Source: Sipunculus nudus (taxonomy: Eukaryota; Annelida; Sipuncula; Golfingiida; Sipunculidae). Taken from it: 64,000 bases of DNA. Positions 47,056 through 60,067 of the stretch are shown piece after piece. How positions within the stretch are numbered: the first letter of the stretch is position 1; each line of letters opens with the position of its first letter. Position numbers and translations under genes: made by a program. The notes under the pieces were generated by a model. It saw nothing but the letters and a program-made list of their open reading frames with translations, was not told the origin of the DNA and ran no database searches. The stretch covers positions 58,151,118 through 58,215,117 of the forward strand of contig CM049317.1 of NCBI GenBank assembly GCA_026874595.1, in the 5' to 3' direction.

Positions 47056-47345
47056 CACTCTAAGAAAAAATGTTACAGGTTGAAGCCAAAAGGGTTCTTC
47101 GCAGTGGACTGAATTGGGAAACCTTTAAGGGTTCTAACTGGATCTTTTAACACATGGTTCTTTTTAGAACCCCCCAAGGGGTCTTTTATGAAACCTTACA
47201 GGTTCCATCCAGAGCCTGTTTAAAGGAGCACCCTTCAAGGTATTTGACAGTGGTCCGAGTTTGGAACCTTTAAAGGTTCTTTATGGAACCCCAGGTATGT
47301 AGTTCTTTATGAAACCTTGAAAGAAGGGTTATCTTAAAAATTCCA
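47056..47345 (+). mobile_element. AAGGGTTCTT/AAACCTT-rich non-autonomous element
   Basis: Starts CACTCTAAGAAAAAATG, the same terminus as the fragment at 25052-25160. It then has about ten AAAGGTTC/GGAACCTT-type motifs in both orientations. The right end is unclear. No coding capacity. Confidence 0.6.
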
Positions 47346-47882
47346 GGATGTTATATTAAACAATCAGGATTAATTATGTAGATGGAATATAGAACAGTTA
47401 TTGTTCTTTTTCACAGAATTCTTTTATCTGACCATATAGAGCCTGATCTGATCTAATATGATATCATATGATATGATATTATATAATATAATATGATATG
47501 AAATAAAATGCATTTTCAGTCCGTTTCCTTATTATAATGTATTTTGACAACATGATGAAACTTTACCTAAACCAGAAAATTTAAAAATATATAAATGAAG
47601 AACGGCGGATGGGGATGTGTCAACTTGCAATGTGTACCACAACGGTGTATAGGAAAATTATACATGAACATGTGTTTTACTCTGTCATATCCCAGCATAC
47701 TTTGTCCTTGTGGAGCTTGTATTCTGAGACCTTCTTATATACATAGCAAATACAATTCCGTTAATGACTAAAGGAAACTGGAGATATTGTAATTCCCAAT
47801 GATACAGCCATTAAATTTATGATATTAACCCGTGTAGTATATAGAGCTTATATAGCATAAAAATTGTCGATCTTGCTTTCCG

Positions 47883-47951
<69 letters not shown>

Positions 47952-50900
47952 GCCTTTTTGTACCTGCGGTATATACTGGTCACTTTCATTACTTGGTATT
48001 TTATAAAGTGCCGTATTAACTCCACGAAAGTTTCTTATTTACACTGCTCCCATGTTCTGACGTTCACTTATAGAATTCGTCTCCGCGACTATCTAATTTT
48101 AAAACCATCTATAAACATATCTGTTTTATGGGATTTTTTTGGTTAAAAATTATGACCTGCATTATTTGTTTATCACTCAGTGTTTATAGATCATCATATG
48201 AGAGAGAAAGAAAGAAAAAGAGAATACATTTTATGTGTGTGTGGGGTGTGGGTGGGGGGAGGGATGAGAGAGGTGAAAAATTGCTTCCGAGAAGAAAGTA
48301 CGCTCACTAATATGTGGATATACGTGTAATGTGTATCAGCGCCTTTGTATGCCGCTTTACAAAAAAAAATATTCATTATCACTATTATAATTATTCTAGG
48401 GGATAATTGGAGATATATATGTACACCGGTCATACTGTAAAGAAAGTTATAATAATCATTACAATGCATGCAAGAAAAAATTTCTAAATGTACGACTTAA
48501 TCCCATTTCTCCTATTTAGAGCACGAATTTTTTCGAACTCACAGTAAAAGGACATTATCTGTGTCCACAATAATGTTTTGTCACTTTTTTGACAAGAAAA
48601 AAGTATCAAATGTTATTCTGAAAGGGAAAAAGCATTAAAACAAGTCGTCTTAAAATGATATGTTATAATGTAAGATTTGGAAAAATGATGGGCACTTCCC
48701 CACCAGGTAGTAATTTTTACTAATGATTTTTGTCAATGTGCTTCAGGACCTTCTGATGGCATTGGAACAGTTTTTATGAAGCATCGATTTTCCTCTACCA
48801 GACGTATAGCTCTACCTTGAGAGCACTTTCATCGCTGATTTTTAATACAGAGCACCTGGATCTCCATGGTAACATGCAGTGATACTGAAATCGGTGATGT
48901 AATGAACTGTTAGCAAAGGAAGAAGCTCTGTGCAAAGACAAGAACTACTAAAACGGAAGCTAATCTCTGATAAAAAATGTTAAATATATAATTCAAAAAG
49001 AGTATTTTCACAGAAAAAAGTCAACACCCTGGACTTCAGATACACGCATGTATGACGTTGTATATGGAGTGCGTTCTATACCCAGTTGCCTATATATAAC
49101 GAGTGGGCAAGATTAAGTATATATAGGCTATTATTTTTCAATTGAACTAATTAGAGTAATTAACTAGCAAGATTGATAGCAACATTAAAATACCCTGCTC
49201 CTTTGGGAAACATATCGAATAATAAATATCTCCACGAAAAGGTGAAATTACGGCAAACACATTAATTGTCACAAATCTGAGTTAGTTTCGGTGCCTCAAA
49301 CCCCCTTAAAAAAAACTTAACTTATTTGTGACTCAGCACTTTTCAGGTCAATTTCATTCCATTTTAGCCGAAGTATGGAGTGTGTTTCGAAATCATTTTT
49401 AATTTTAATTAATGCACGGTGAAAGTTTTTTTCATCTCATTATCATCAATAGCAGATTCTAACTATAGATGTATGTGATCATCAACAGATAACAAGGAGT
49501 CTCTGCTTCCCCAAACCCGGCCCGCAACTGAGTGATAATAGGGAATCGCTATAGAGTGTACGAGCTTGGGAATAAGGTCACGGTAAAAAATTAATATCTG
49601 GAGCAAATATGTAAGTTAGGAATTATATTGTGTCAAAAATTTAATATTTGAAAATCTGCAATATTGGAGATCTAGCGCAAACGGAAAATGACAAAATAAA
49701 GGTAAAAAAAGGGCAAAAAAAAGGTTTAGCACACGAGGGGACCTAAGATGGTCCAGCCAAGGACAAGTACCTGTATGTATTCTAACCATAATTTTTCTTC
49801 ATACCAGGAATATTCCTTTGAACAGTCCCCTGGCATAAGGTACTCTTCAGCGCAGGCGATGAGACAACATTTTCAGCATTGACGGATTGTGATGATTGAT
49901 TGTACAGGTATTATATACAAAATAGTTTCCTTCCGGTTATAGTCCCTCTCTTATAGTGCTGGCACTGAGACAGCCCATCTCTTGTGGCTAAAAATCGGGC
50001 CATATTTCTAAAGAATCAGAAGACTTCACTCAATCCTTATATAAAAAAGGAAGAAGCCTTGATACATTGTTATTATACGATACACCAATTATACTATATA
50101 TGTATATAGTAAATACAATGTCTTGATTTACTGAGCACAGAGAGGGCTAAAAATCTATTTTATACTTTTTATCACATTGATATAATAAGCGAAAAATGCG
50201 TCGCCTTGCGGCACATGTAAGCAAAGTGGGTGTGAGATAGAATAAGCGTGGGAGAAGTGTTTAAAGTGGAATCTTCTGATAAACGGCGGTATAAACAAGA
50301 AAATTAAAAAGTAGATTGATATTACATACATGTCATTACTGTCATATTGTTCCAAGTCTCACAATTGATAGGACCTATGATATTGTGCCTGCAACGTGTT
50401 AGCTATTCATCATGAAAATCGTATATACACGGACAAAACAAAACCTTTGATATTTATAGAGATGTCTGATTCTTACAATTTTCCTGTCCCATATCAAATA
50501 TTTTTATAACATTACTGCATGATTCCTGCAATTAGACAATATGTCAAAATTACTAAAATGTTGTTAACTCTTTTATATTTGACGTCAGGTATTTACCTAT
50601 ACCTTTGCTGTTAAATTAACGGATTTCTGGCCTGCTGTCCATATAGATTAATGAACTTAGTTGAATTTGTTTGAATCATTTTGGCTTGCCCCTCACATGT
50701 TGTAAACAATGCATGGAGATATCAACAAAATTAACAGCCTGTGTGTAAGCGGTTGCATAGAATGGCTTTCCCTGGAATATGTTGAAATTTCAAGGGATTG
50801 TCTTTAGCCAACCGTCATCAGAAAACTATAGGCGCACATATTCATAGAAATGTTAGTTAGCAACGGACGTTTTTATTTTTAAAGTCAGTTCCATTACTTG

Positions 50901-51000
50901 TTGGTGTGCCGAATGAAAATGAAGAATGGATAAAATGATATGTTATTATTCGACCTTGTATATGATTGTTTTCAGATCATATATGTAGCGAGATATAGGA
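47346..51000. other. AT-rich non-coding stretch with (TA)n array
   Basis: Contains a degenerate ATATG tract (47455-47515), a (TA)n array (47885-47949) and a TGACGTCA palindrome (50580-50587). Open frames such as 48194-48469 (minus) are not recognised. No gene seen. Confidence 0.5.
47885..47949. repeat. (TA)n microsatellite
   Basis: Pure TA run of about 65 bp. Confidence 0.95.
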
Positions 51001-51002
51001 GT

Positions 51003-51060
51003 CGTCCCAGTCAGGTTAAGCTATAGAAGCGAATCTAAGACGTTCAAATAAGATTTCACA
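51003..51060 (-). mobile_element. SINE family C, partial copy
   Basis: The phrases CAGGTTAAGCTATAGAAGCG and AATAAGATTTCAC align with the 43260-43320 part of family C. It directly precedes a longer partial copy in the same orientation, so it is probably a tandem or rearranged insertion. Confidence 0.5.
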
Positions 51061-51061
51061 G

Positions 51062-51295
51062 CTTTTTAAAGGACATGTCCATGGCCTGTTGGTCGTACCA
51101 TCTTTGAAATGAGAATAGAGCTAACCAGACACTCTGAATGAAATACAATTTTGAAGTATTAGCCCAGGGTTTCGGGTTCATAGACTATACAGCAATAATC
51201 CAGAAGTCGTAACCTGATGTAAAGGCATTAGAGGGGATCTCTGAGGTCATTTTGAGGTTGTTGAGACCCATACCGGGTTAGCTATGAAAACATGA
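51062..51295 (-). mobile_element. SINE family C, copy 2
   Basis: Matches the body of 43108-43376: GGCCTGTTGGTCGTACC, CCAGAAGTCGTAACCTG and GGGGATCTCTGAGGTC in the same order and orientation. The tRNA head is not visible here. Confidence 0.6.
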
Positions 51296-52240
51296 CACAA
51301 TGGATTTTAGAATAAAATCGTGTTTTACATGAACTAAGATTTAATATATACTTTAGAAAAGAGTTTTATATTTGGTCGCAGCACTAGTTTTCGTGAGAGA
51401 GAGATTGTTAGTTTCACCATGCTCCCCGGTATCCTCTAGACATATCTCCCATGGAGGCGTAGTATGTTTGCTTTTTAAACAGAAGTACGTGTTTACTATA
51501 TATATATATTCATGCTTATAAGGCGCCACCTTTCGGGCAGATTTGTCATTTTAATTATTATAGACTGGTACTTGACGCTTATTTGGACGCTTTATTCTAT
51601 GTCAGCCGTGCAATGGCTGATTTTGCGCCTGTTTTAAGTCTATGCCAGTCTTGCATTCCGTTTCCGAGAGGTCTTGTTTACCCAAGTAATATTTGAGCAA
51701 TTTTGTAAAAAAAAAAATGGTTGTCCTATATCCCGGTCATGTTGGTCTGCTTCCTCTAAAAGCCAGATATTCACCTATCTTATCTGTAGAATTTATTTGA
51801 TTCCTGGCTTACCCATTGTGCATATCGATGAACTATAGGTAAACCCTGATAAGAAATGTTTTATAATGCATGCCTCTGTGATGGATGTGATCTGCAAGCT
51901 GTTTGTAAACACGGTTAATGGTGACCTTTAACATTGGATATAGATGATTGCATATGTGGAGAAAACATCGATCCTTTGTGAAGGTTAGGTAAACGTTATA
52001 TAGCACGTTGGTTTGTTATGTGTATGGTATAAATTTCATCCATAACAGAGACTTGGCCCTGATGTGTTTGGCTGGTGCAAAGTGGGACGTCACAGGCAAC
52101 ATTAAGAAATGACTTAAATCTTGCAATACATGTCATTTTTATTATTCCCTGAATATTTGGAGCTGACAGTGTCAGAAATACTAAGTTTTTGATGAGTTCT
52201 AGAATTTCTATAGTCACAGGGGATTTCGCTGTGTGTGACG

Positions 52241-52298
<58 letters not shown>

Positions 52299-52490
52299 CT
52301 TTTCATTGTCTGTGAGACACATTTAATATGTTATAATGAAATAAAAGTTTTTAAAAATAAGATATATTTCCAATATAGGTTAACTCTAAACCAGATTTAG
52401 ATATATTATTTCATAGTAAACTCAGTTATGGAACCAAAGTCTATAATTCTAATAAATAATATATTCATTTTCAATATATAAACATTATCC
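51296..52490. other. Non-coding stretch with (TA)n array, CRE and AGGTGGCGCC sites
   Basis: Carries AGGTGGCGCC on the minus strand (51522-51531), TGACGTCA (52236-52243) directly abutting a (TA)n array (52244-52294), and otherwise ordinary AT-rich DNA. Confidence 0.5.
51522..51531 (-). promoter_or_regulatory. CTCF-like AGGTGGCGCC site
   Basis: One of three exact copies of this 10-mer in 2.4 kb, and in the opposite orientation to the pair at 53738 and 53929. AGGTGGCGC resembles the fly CTCF core. Binding is inference. Confidence 0.3.
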
Positions 52491-53170
52491 TCTGAAGGGC
52501 AGCGAATGATAAAACTGGCTATCCCAGTCGCTAAAAAGTGAGAGGGGAGTACATATACCCCATCCGTCCTATATCCGGCTCTTAACCTCGTTCATGCATG
52601 CTCTCCCCAGTGACGAAACCCTGTCAAACAATGTCCCTTAATGCACACTGTCACCAAAACTCATCGCACTTTTGCGATAAACCTTGATTATATCCGTGGT
52701 ATTTGTATTTTGTAAGAGCCATAGTGAAAGCAAATAGTCCCTTGTCTTTTATTGGCCTTATAAATTTATCTTATCTTAAACGCCTTCGAAACTGCAAAGT
52801 GAGTGTGTCTGTCTATATGTTAATCTCTATGCAATATTTTATGCTTTGGATGGATTAGTAAAACAAAACGTAGACTTCCATCATTCAAGAATTGTTTTTA
52901 CTGTTAAGGATAATCTCTGTGCTTGTGTATTCACGTGCACCTATACTGTATACAAAGGACTCTCTTATCGTCATGTTGATTTTCATAAGCCGATCGCATG
53001 CCGCCAACGGCCGTTTTCTTTTGATCAAAACATGCCACACATGCCTTCAAAACGATTATGTATGTACAGTTTGTTAACGAGTATTTCATACAATGAATGG
53101 GACTGGCTTGTTTGGTGAGAAACGGTGAGTTGAAAAATCCATAAAGGAAACGGCAGGACACTTTCCCTCA
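52491..53170. other. GC-richer island, candidate regulatory DNA
   Basis: Repeat-free. Contains TCTTTTATTGGCCTTATAAA (about 52746-52765), similar in style to the island at 31880-32270. A 90-codon plus frame (52846-53118) is unrecognised. Confidence 0.3.
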
Positions 53171-53737
53171 CTCACAATACCATAACTTATTTCCTTCACT
53201 TTCCTACATATTCTACGGAGATGATTTTTGTAAGGAGGATAAAATTTATTATTCATAATTCACATTTAATAAACGGGCTAATAACATTCCTGACCATTAA
53301 ATGATTCCACTGACACTGACTATAAAATGAATTATGAATTAATTAGATTTATGAATTATTTCGAAAAAAAATTGTGATGAATCACCCCTCCCCCCCCCCA
53401 AAAAAAAAAGTGAGTTGCAACCTTTGTCCCCCAATCCTTATATAAAAAGTGAGGGGGCGTGTCCCGCCGCTCCCCCCCCCCCCAATCTTTGAAAAATATT
53501 GTCATGATACTCTCAATACGGAAAATTATGTAACATTGTCATATTCTTTTCGGCGTATCTTACGACGGTAGGCAAAGACGGTTGTAAAAATGGAAACTTT
53601 GCTGGCACTTCCCATTATGAAAAAAAAAAAACATATACAAAACAATAATAATTAAAGATTCGCGTTTGTCAGAGTATCATGAGATTAGACCAGTTATTAA
53701 ATGTGCTGAGGTTATCGTCTTGGAGTTGTTTTCCTGA

Positions 53738-53749
53738 AGGTGGCGCCAC
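53738..53749 (+). promoter_or_regulatory. CTCF-like AGGTGGCGCCAC site, copy 1
   Basis: In the context CCTGAAGGTGGCGCCACTGT, matched 191 bp to the right by CCTGCAGGTGGCGCCACAGT. The similarity extends beyond the core, so the pair may be duplicated or constrained. Confidence 0.35.
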
Positions 53750-53928
53750 TGTCCACGGTGTGCTGGATCAGTTCTCACTAGTGACTACCACCTTATATAT
53801 TGAAAAGTGTACTTACTGCTCTAAGTGACAAGCATATGGTTTAACATGGATGTTTCCCAAAATAAAATCCGTACGAATAAATTCAGGTATTGTTGAATAA
53901 CCTGTTCTGATGATCTTATGTTACCTGC

Positions 53929-53940
53929 AGGTGGCGCCAC
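53929..53940 (+). promoter_or_regulatory. CTCF-like AGGTGGCGCCAC site, copy 2
   Basis: Same 12-mer and near-identical flanks as copy 1. TGACGTCA follows at 53985-53992. Confidence 0.35.
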
Positions 53941-54311
53941 AGTCCTCCGTAGAGCGCAGTTTTGTCCCTTTTGTGCCTAATATGTGACGTCATGCATCAA
54001 ATATTATAAGAAGCATAATACATTTTTTTTAACATTAAATAATTAATGAGTGCCTGAGAGACAATTATAAGCATTTGATTCATTACACGTTATCAAAAAT
54101 GCATGGTTACTTGCTGTAAATTCATCTTTAAGAATTTCCTGTTATTACAAATAACAAATATAAGAATATGAATAGTGAATTAGCATCTGTATTGGTAGAA
54201 AATGTTTAATATGTAGAGCGTTTTCAATGAAATATATACTTCAAGGGCCGGATCCAGAAATGCAGGATCCAGGGATGCCTGATCCAGGACGACTTATGAG
54301 AAAACAAAGTT

Positions 54312-54782
54312 ATAGGGGCCTATTTCGAAATCTGGCACCAATAAACTAAATAGAAACCCTGAAGCCTTCTATACAAATCGGCCAGAAAAGGCCATTCCCA
54401 CTACACATATTTTGTAAGTTTTGTATAAATCGACATAAATGTTTATAACATGTGGTGGGTCCGCTAAAATAATTCAAACGCGTTCAACAAGGCCATCTGA
54501 TGGCACTAGTTACTAGTTAACTGGCGACTTTCGTCTTCTGAACATGTTCAACCCATCACCTTTGGTTGCATGTTATTTTTCTATTTGTCAACATTGCCTT
54601 ATGTAGCGTGATTATACTAACATCTTGTAAATAAACAAGCTAATATATATCTTTCAAAGAGCAATTATTAAGAAAAAACACTTTTCTTAACAGCTATAAT
54701 CTACATTTCATGCAATAAGACAGAAATCATATAAATTCTACAGAAAACTGCAATAGCTAGCTTTAAAAAGGCACCCGGGCTG
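54312..54782. mobile_element. Interspersed repeat, copy 2 of a diverged pair
   Basis: Collinear in blocks with 9748-10312: AGGGGCCTAT, GGGTCCGCTAAAATAA, GCGTTCAACAAGGCCATCTG, AAATTCTACAGAAAACTGCA and TAGCTTTAAAAAGGC. Diverged, without coding capacity. Confidence 0.5.
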
Positions 54783-55617
54783 GAAAATGAAGGTCATTGA
54801 AGCAAAAATAAGTTTCATATACCCTGAAAAAAAGTTGCGCGTATAAAAAAAAAAGGCGTATTATGTCCATGCATGGGTCTGGAACCGCTTCTGAATTTGC
54901 AATTTTTCGTTACCGTTAAGTTCATGGATTATAAGTAAGAATTTAGGTCATTTTATAAGTGTCAAAAATTAGTAAATACTAGTACGTGTTTTTTTGTCAT
55001 TGAACGTCGGATTTTCTGCGGATCTGCTTATCAAAGTCGTAACTGCGTGCCTGCGTCCCTTGTTCCTGAGGTTTTACTTTTTTTATCGCTCAAGCAGTTA
55101 TATCACCCGAAGGAGTTGTCTTTTTTTACATGTTAGTTCAATTTCAATGTATGATTGTATAGTAAAGTTTATTTGACTGTGTAAACATGCATTAAAAACC
55201 TAGATACGAACCCTAGGTCAGGAGCGTAGGCCATAACTATTTGCTTAACGTAGGCAGGTAAGAACATTAGTCGTAACAGCATCTTGTTTATACAAGTTCA
55301 TATAATATGGCGGGTCGCAACCTCAGGTCGACTCTCAAAATGTTAACAACATGCATGTGTACTTAAGGATCAGCCCTTGAGTCACATGTTTTTATACCGG
55401 ACTGTATATTGATAAATGTACATGTTTTTTTTTCTCCGCTGTGCACATGTATATAATAATAAACAATGGCTCTCTGTTTTCTTATTTGAACACAACATAT
55501 GGAATAGCACATTGACATTATTTGCCATTATATAACAATGAATTGGATGAGATATGATGAGAGATCTTATATATATTTAAAATAATAAGAAACCATGCAT
55601 GCAGCTTGTTCGTATGC

Positions 55618-55679
<62 letters not shown>

Positions 55680-56220
55680 GTTTGAATAAATAAATAATGC
55701 ATTGTCATATTTGTTAAACATTTAAACAATGAACTTGTCATAGGATATCATAGGATAATTAATTGATACCTAAACCAAAACCTTATGATGCATTTCACAT
55801 ATGTTTGCTTAAATGTATTGGTTATACATGTATATAGGAATCAGGTGATTGTTTTAATAAACGTATATGTTTGTGTTTTGTGCTGTTGTTTCAATATTTA
55901 TTAATGTTCCATGCCTTATTGAAATTTTGCAGTTTAAACAGAAACACTTTTTGTCTATGTGACCATTTTGTCGAAAATTCTGTTTGAAAGATCAAATTAA
56001 AAATGCAATCAAAATACAAATACCAATACACACACATATACATATATATGTGTGTGTATATACATTATTTATTTATGTGCGTATGTATATATGCCAGAAT
56101 GAATTGAATATTATGTTTCCAAAACAACGAGCACTCACTCAATTTAAATCATCGATCAGTCATTAAACCATCGGTCAAGCTAAAGAAAGTTCTTTTATTC
56201 ATTCATCAAATGCTTAAAAA

Positions 56221-56262
<42 letters not shown>

Positions 56263-56495
56263 ATATATATATACATGTATATATATAAGAACCATGTATA
56301 CATATATAATTTTTATTCACAAAAAATATACAACACACAAAATAATTACTAATAAAGCATCATTAATAAAAAAAGGCTAAAATTCATCCAAATCAATAAG
56401 TTTCACATATTACATTACATGTTACATATTACATATATAAAACATTATGTATAAATTTATCATGACACGGGATATTTCCTTGGCGTGTCATTAAG

Positions 56496-56543
<48 letters not shown>

Positions 56544-56574
56544 CGTGTAGCCGTGTTATAGTCTCTTGGTGTAT

Positions 56575-56683
56575 AGATAACAGGATGAAGACGCCTTATT
56601 GTTGACAAACTGTTTAATTCAACCAAGCTCGTGGTTGAATTAAACAGTTATATATATACTAAACACTAAGGCGTCTTCATCCT

Positions 56684-56690
<7 letters not shown>
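56575..56690. repeat. Hairpin with ~50 bp arms and 6 nt loop
   Basis: The left arm has GATAACAGGATGAAGACGCC and ends ACTGTTTAATTCAACCA. The loop is AGCTCG. The right arm has TGGTTGAATTAAACAGT and ends GGCGTCTTCATCCTGTCATC. The arms match well apart from a bulge with TATATATA in the right arm. It sits between two (TA)n/(CT)n arrays and is probably a small MITE. Confidence 0.85.
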
Positions 56691-56751
<61 letters not shown>

Positions 56752-57616
56752 GTGTGTGTGTTTGTAGTAATATAGTAATATATGTATAAGCAATCAGTAT
56801 GATACTCGCTTTCGAGTATCATAGCACCCGTACATAAATTATTTCATGTTACAATATCACAACACAATTAGTCCACATTATAGGTGAAGGGAGAAATGGC
56901 ATATATTGGAACAATTATCTATACTGATAGATAAAATAAACCATCCGGTGGCGACAAGCAAAAATATATATTGCTTTGGAATGTGGGTGATTTTCACCCT
57001 CATTGCGCATGCGTGTGTATTATTTAGAAAACGTCCTCTTTACTGCGAATAAAATCGTATATTGGGGTAACCTATACCCCACATTAAATACGACTGAGAT
57101 AAAATTAGGGTAACCTCAAGGGAACTAATAGAGTTTATTATTCGCCGCTCATATGGCACACACATATATCATAAGCTGAAGGGCGATAAATGTCAGAATT
57201 ATACCCCAAGTTATTGGGTATGGTTAACCCTGGGTCCAACATGTAAGAATCAAGTCTTGGCTTATACTCTTTAGTACGTTGCAAATATAAATATAATTCA
57301 CGTATAGAATTAAAACTATTAAATAATAATTAATTAGGGATAACCTATATGTTTTCTTATAATTTAATTTAGATGGCTTCATATATATTGCACATTAAAA
57401 AATTATACCTCACACTTGTTAAAGTTATCTGGAGTCGTTCAGAGTTATTAATATTTTTTTACCTATATTGATTATCTATATTTCATCTTGGGAGTAATAA
57501 TGGTTAATTAAAACAATATTTATAAATTAGATAAGTGAAAATAATATACTAATACTTATAACATCAAATGGTTTTCTGAGATAAAGACATGTACTTAATG
57601 TATATTAATTTACTTC

Positions 57617-57644
57617 AAGAAGATAGATAGAGAGAGGGGGAGGA

Positions 57645-57703
<59 letters not shown>
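57617..57703 (+). repeat. (GA)n polypurine microsatellite
   Basis: Long GA run with a G-rich start. Confidence 0.95.
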
Positions 57704-57704
<1 letters not shown>

Positions 57705-58419
57705 TGACCCTTATATACGCATAAACACAACAACATTCACGGGAAGTATATTTTAAAATATGTTACGATTTATTTAAATGATAACTTAGTAATTATTGGC
57801 ATCATTTAATTTTGCTTCGCAAAGTTATATCAAGTGAATGAAATATTGGTTTGAACATATTTGATTAATAAATAATATACTTGCAGTACAGAACCGTGTC
57901 TTAAAGGGAACTAGTTATATCATGCATGTAATTCCTGATTTTGTCCAAAAATTTAAGAATATTCAATCTGCACATTTTTCTTGATATGTTAACATTTTTT
58001 CAATAACATATTTTCTTAATTAAAATATATAGATAGATACCATATTTTTGTATATCGCCTACACGCTGTGCATGAAATACATACACTTTTTTAAAATATA
58101 TGACGTCTACATTTTTTCTTAGGATTGAGAAATAAACATTTGACAGTTCCAATAAAAAGTAAACAAATTTGACAGGAATACCATTTTTTCATAGTCAGGA
58201 AATACTTGGCCTTTTTTAATTCAATAAAACGTACACGGATTAATGTGGTTAAGCTTCCTGAAAAAATAAATATCACTGAAAGATATAGAAAGAAATTATT
58301 TATAAAGTGTTTTCTAGTGCATAGGGTATGTAGAATAGGAGGCGAAATGCATAAACCGCTAGCAGATTTTGTAATAGGTTTATAATGAATTCCCTGCATG
58401 CTGAGAGCTTGATTAAGAC

Positions 58420-59100
58420 GCACGACTGTGAGCCCTCACTATATTCGACTGCTCAAAAGCCAATGTTTATAATTGCGGATGTATTTTAGCATTTGACAGA
58501 ACAAGGCACGGGTGTTAGACAAACGGGCTTCCGTGGCGACAAAAGGCGTTCAATATATCAAACTTTAATATTAACCACATCTTTCTCTCGCGTTGATTTG
58601 GGATACCTGCAATTCATCATGCCTCAACGCACCGGAGAAATCTGCTCCAAACCAACAATGCACGGACCGAGAGTTTTAGCTACAGGGCAGAAATAAAGTC
58701 TCTTCTCTTTGAATAGATGGGTAAAAAACCTTGCCTGGAAACAGAAAAACCTGAAAAGGGTATTTGCGTTGGGGCACAATGCTTTAGCTCTGGGGGTCGT
58801 GTCATACAATGATAACGGCTGTCTGAGATGGGCCCTCTGACAATAAGTCATGGCGGTTTGACAGCGGCGCCTTTGATGTCAGGTTTCAACTAGGCTTGTA
58901 TGTTTCTGGAGGGAGAAGTCTATTTATTCGCTTGCCACTCCGTATAACTAGAAGTCCTATAAAACCGCGGGCAAATCTCCATTCGTCCAACCCGCTGTAG
59001 TCTAGCGGCCGGTTATTCGCAGCGAAACGTGGTCTATCACAACCTAATGGCCAGCGCAAAGATGAGAAGGCGCTACCTTCAAACCAAATGTGCGTTAGAC
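58420..59100. other. GC-richer island, candidate regulatory DNA
   Basis: About 650 bp with balanced composition and no simple repeats, ending just before the fold-back element. Open frames 58493-58696 (plus) and 58624-58851 (minus) are unrecognised. Confidence 0.3.
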
Positions 59101-59114
59101 CAACATATCGCGGA

Positions 59115-59119
59115 GATGG
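59115..59119. repeat. 5 bp target-site duplication, left
   Basis: GATGG directly before TGTTACGACCC. An identical GATGG follows the right end at 61148-61152. Confidence 0.7.
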
Positions 59120-59550
59120 TGTTACGACCCATAATGTAATTACCGGCCCATAATGTAATAACGGCCCATATTGTAATAAAAACGACCCATAATGTAATAA
59201 TGGCCCATAATGTAATAAAAAACGGCCCATATTGTAATAACCACACCCTGCCCATATTGTAATAAAATTGCAAGAGGGTAAAACGGCCCATATTGTAATA
59301 AAATCGAAGGTGGGTAAAACCTCCAATAATTTTAGAATTCAAATTCCATGCAAATTAACTTAGACAATTCAAATATTGACTACTCGTGACACGAATGTGT
59401 AGTCATTCAAGTATGAAAAATCACTGGATCCCATAATGATTATCTGTTTAAAACGGTGACCAAGCTAATATGAGCGAAATATGGCCATAGTTCATGTTTA
59501 TCCTTTTGTTGAATCAGTGTTTAAATAGGATGATAAAGTGTTTAAACAAG

Positions 59551-59551
<1 letters not shown>

Positions 59552-59601
<50 letters not shown>
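59552..59601. repeat. (TA)n microsatellite
   Basis: Pure TA run directly before the SINE B fragment, inside the fold-back element. Confidence 0.95.
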
Positions 59602-59604
<3 letters not shown>

Positions 59605-59812
59605 CCGGGGCCCAGCCGAAAAGCGGTGAGATTTTTCATGGTCAGCCCCCATCCAGAGTGAGCGCTCTGCATAATTGGAAGGCTTTGCCCCACAGCCGTG
59701 TATTACGTCTGTATCACAAACGAATGCAAAATTTGGCGAGTTCCTCCATTTTATGACACAGTAATGGGGATGATTACACACCCAGGACCCGCAGGTGCGG
59801 TAGTTACCTGAC
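59602..59812 (+). mobile_element. SINE family B, headless copy
   Basis: Aligns with the minus-strand body of 41660-42062: GGTGAGATTTTTCATGGTCA, GAGTGAGCGCTCTGCA, then CCCAGGACCCGCAGGTGC. The tRNA head is missing. It is inserted or carried inside the fold-back element. Confidence 0.75.
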
Positions 59813-60052
59813 ACTAGGATATTATATAAATGAAACTATAAGCGTGTGCCCTGTCACGTATTCCAAACCAAGATAGATTATTACAGATGTACAAACAGGT
59901 TAAGATTAGTTAAAAAAGCGATTACACCTATAAAGACTACCGAACGCCACCATCTGAGCCATGGAGAGTTCCTCCTAGTAATTATTACAACTGTTTGTAC
60001 AATCCATAAAAAACCAGATGTTTGCAATCGCCGAGCGATCGCAAGGGAAGCT

Positions 60053-60067
60053 ACCCCCCCCCCCCCC
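60053..60067. repeat. Poly-C run
   Basis: About 15 C inside the fold-back element. Confidence 0.9.

Larger units (their letters stand above)
54783..58419. other. AT-rich non-coding stretch rich in microsatellites
   Basis: Contains (TA)n arrays at 55620-55677, 56223-56285 and 56499-56538, a (CT)n-(TA)n array at 56692-56749, a (GA)n array at 57617-57703 and the hairpin at 56575-56690. No gene recognised. Confidence 0.6.

Noticed and set aside
58886-59326. 146-codon minus frame with repeated Tyr-Gly-Pro text
   Set aside because: Translation of the CCCATAATGTAATAA array of the fold-back element. The frame at 60767-61066 is rejected for the same reason.
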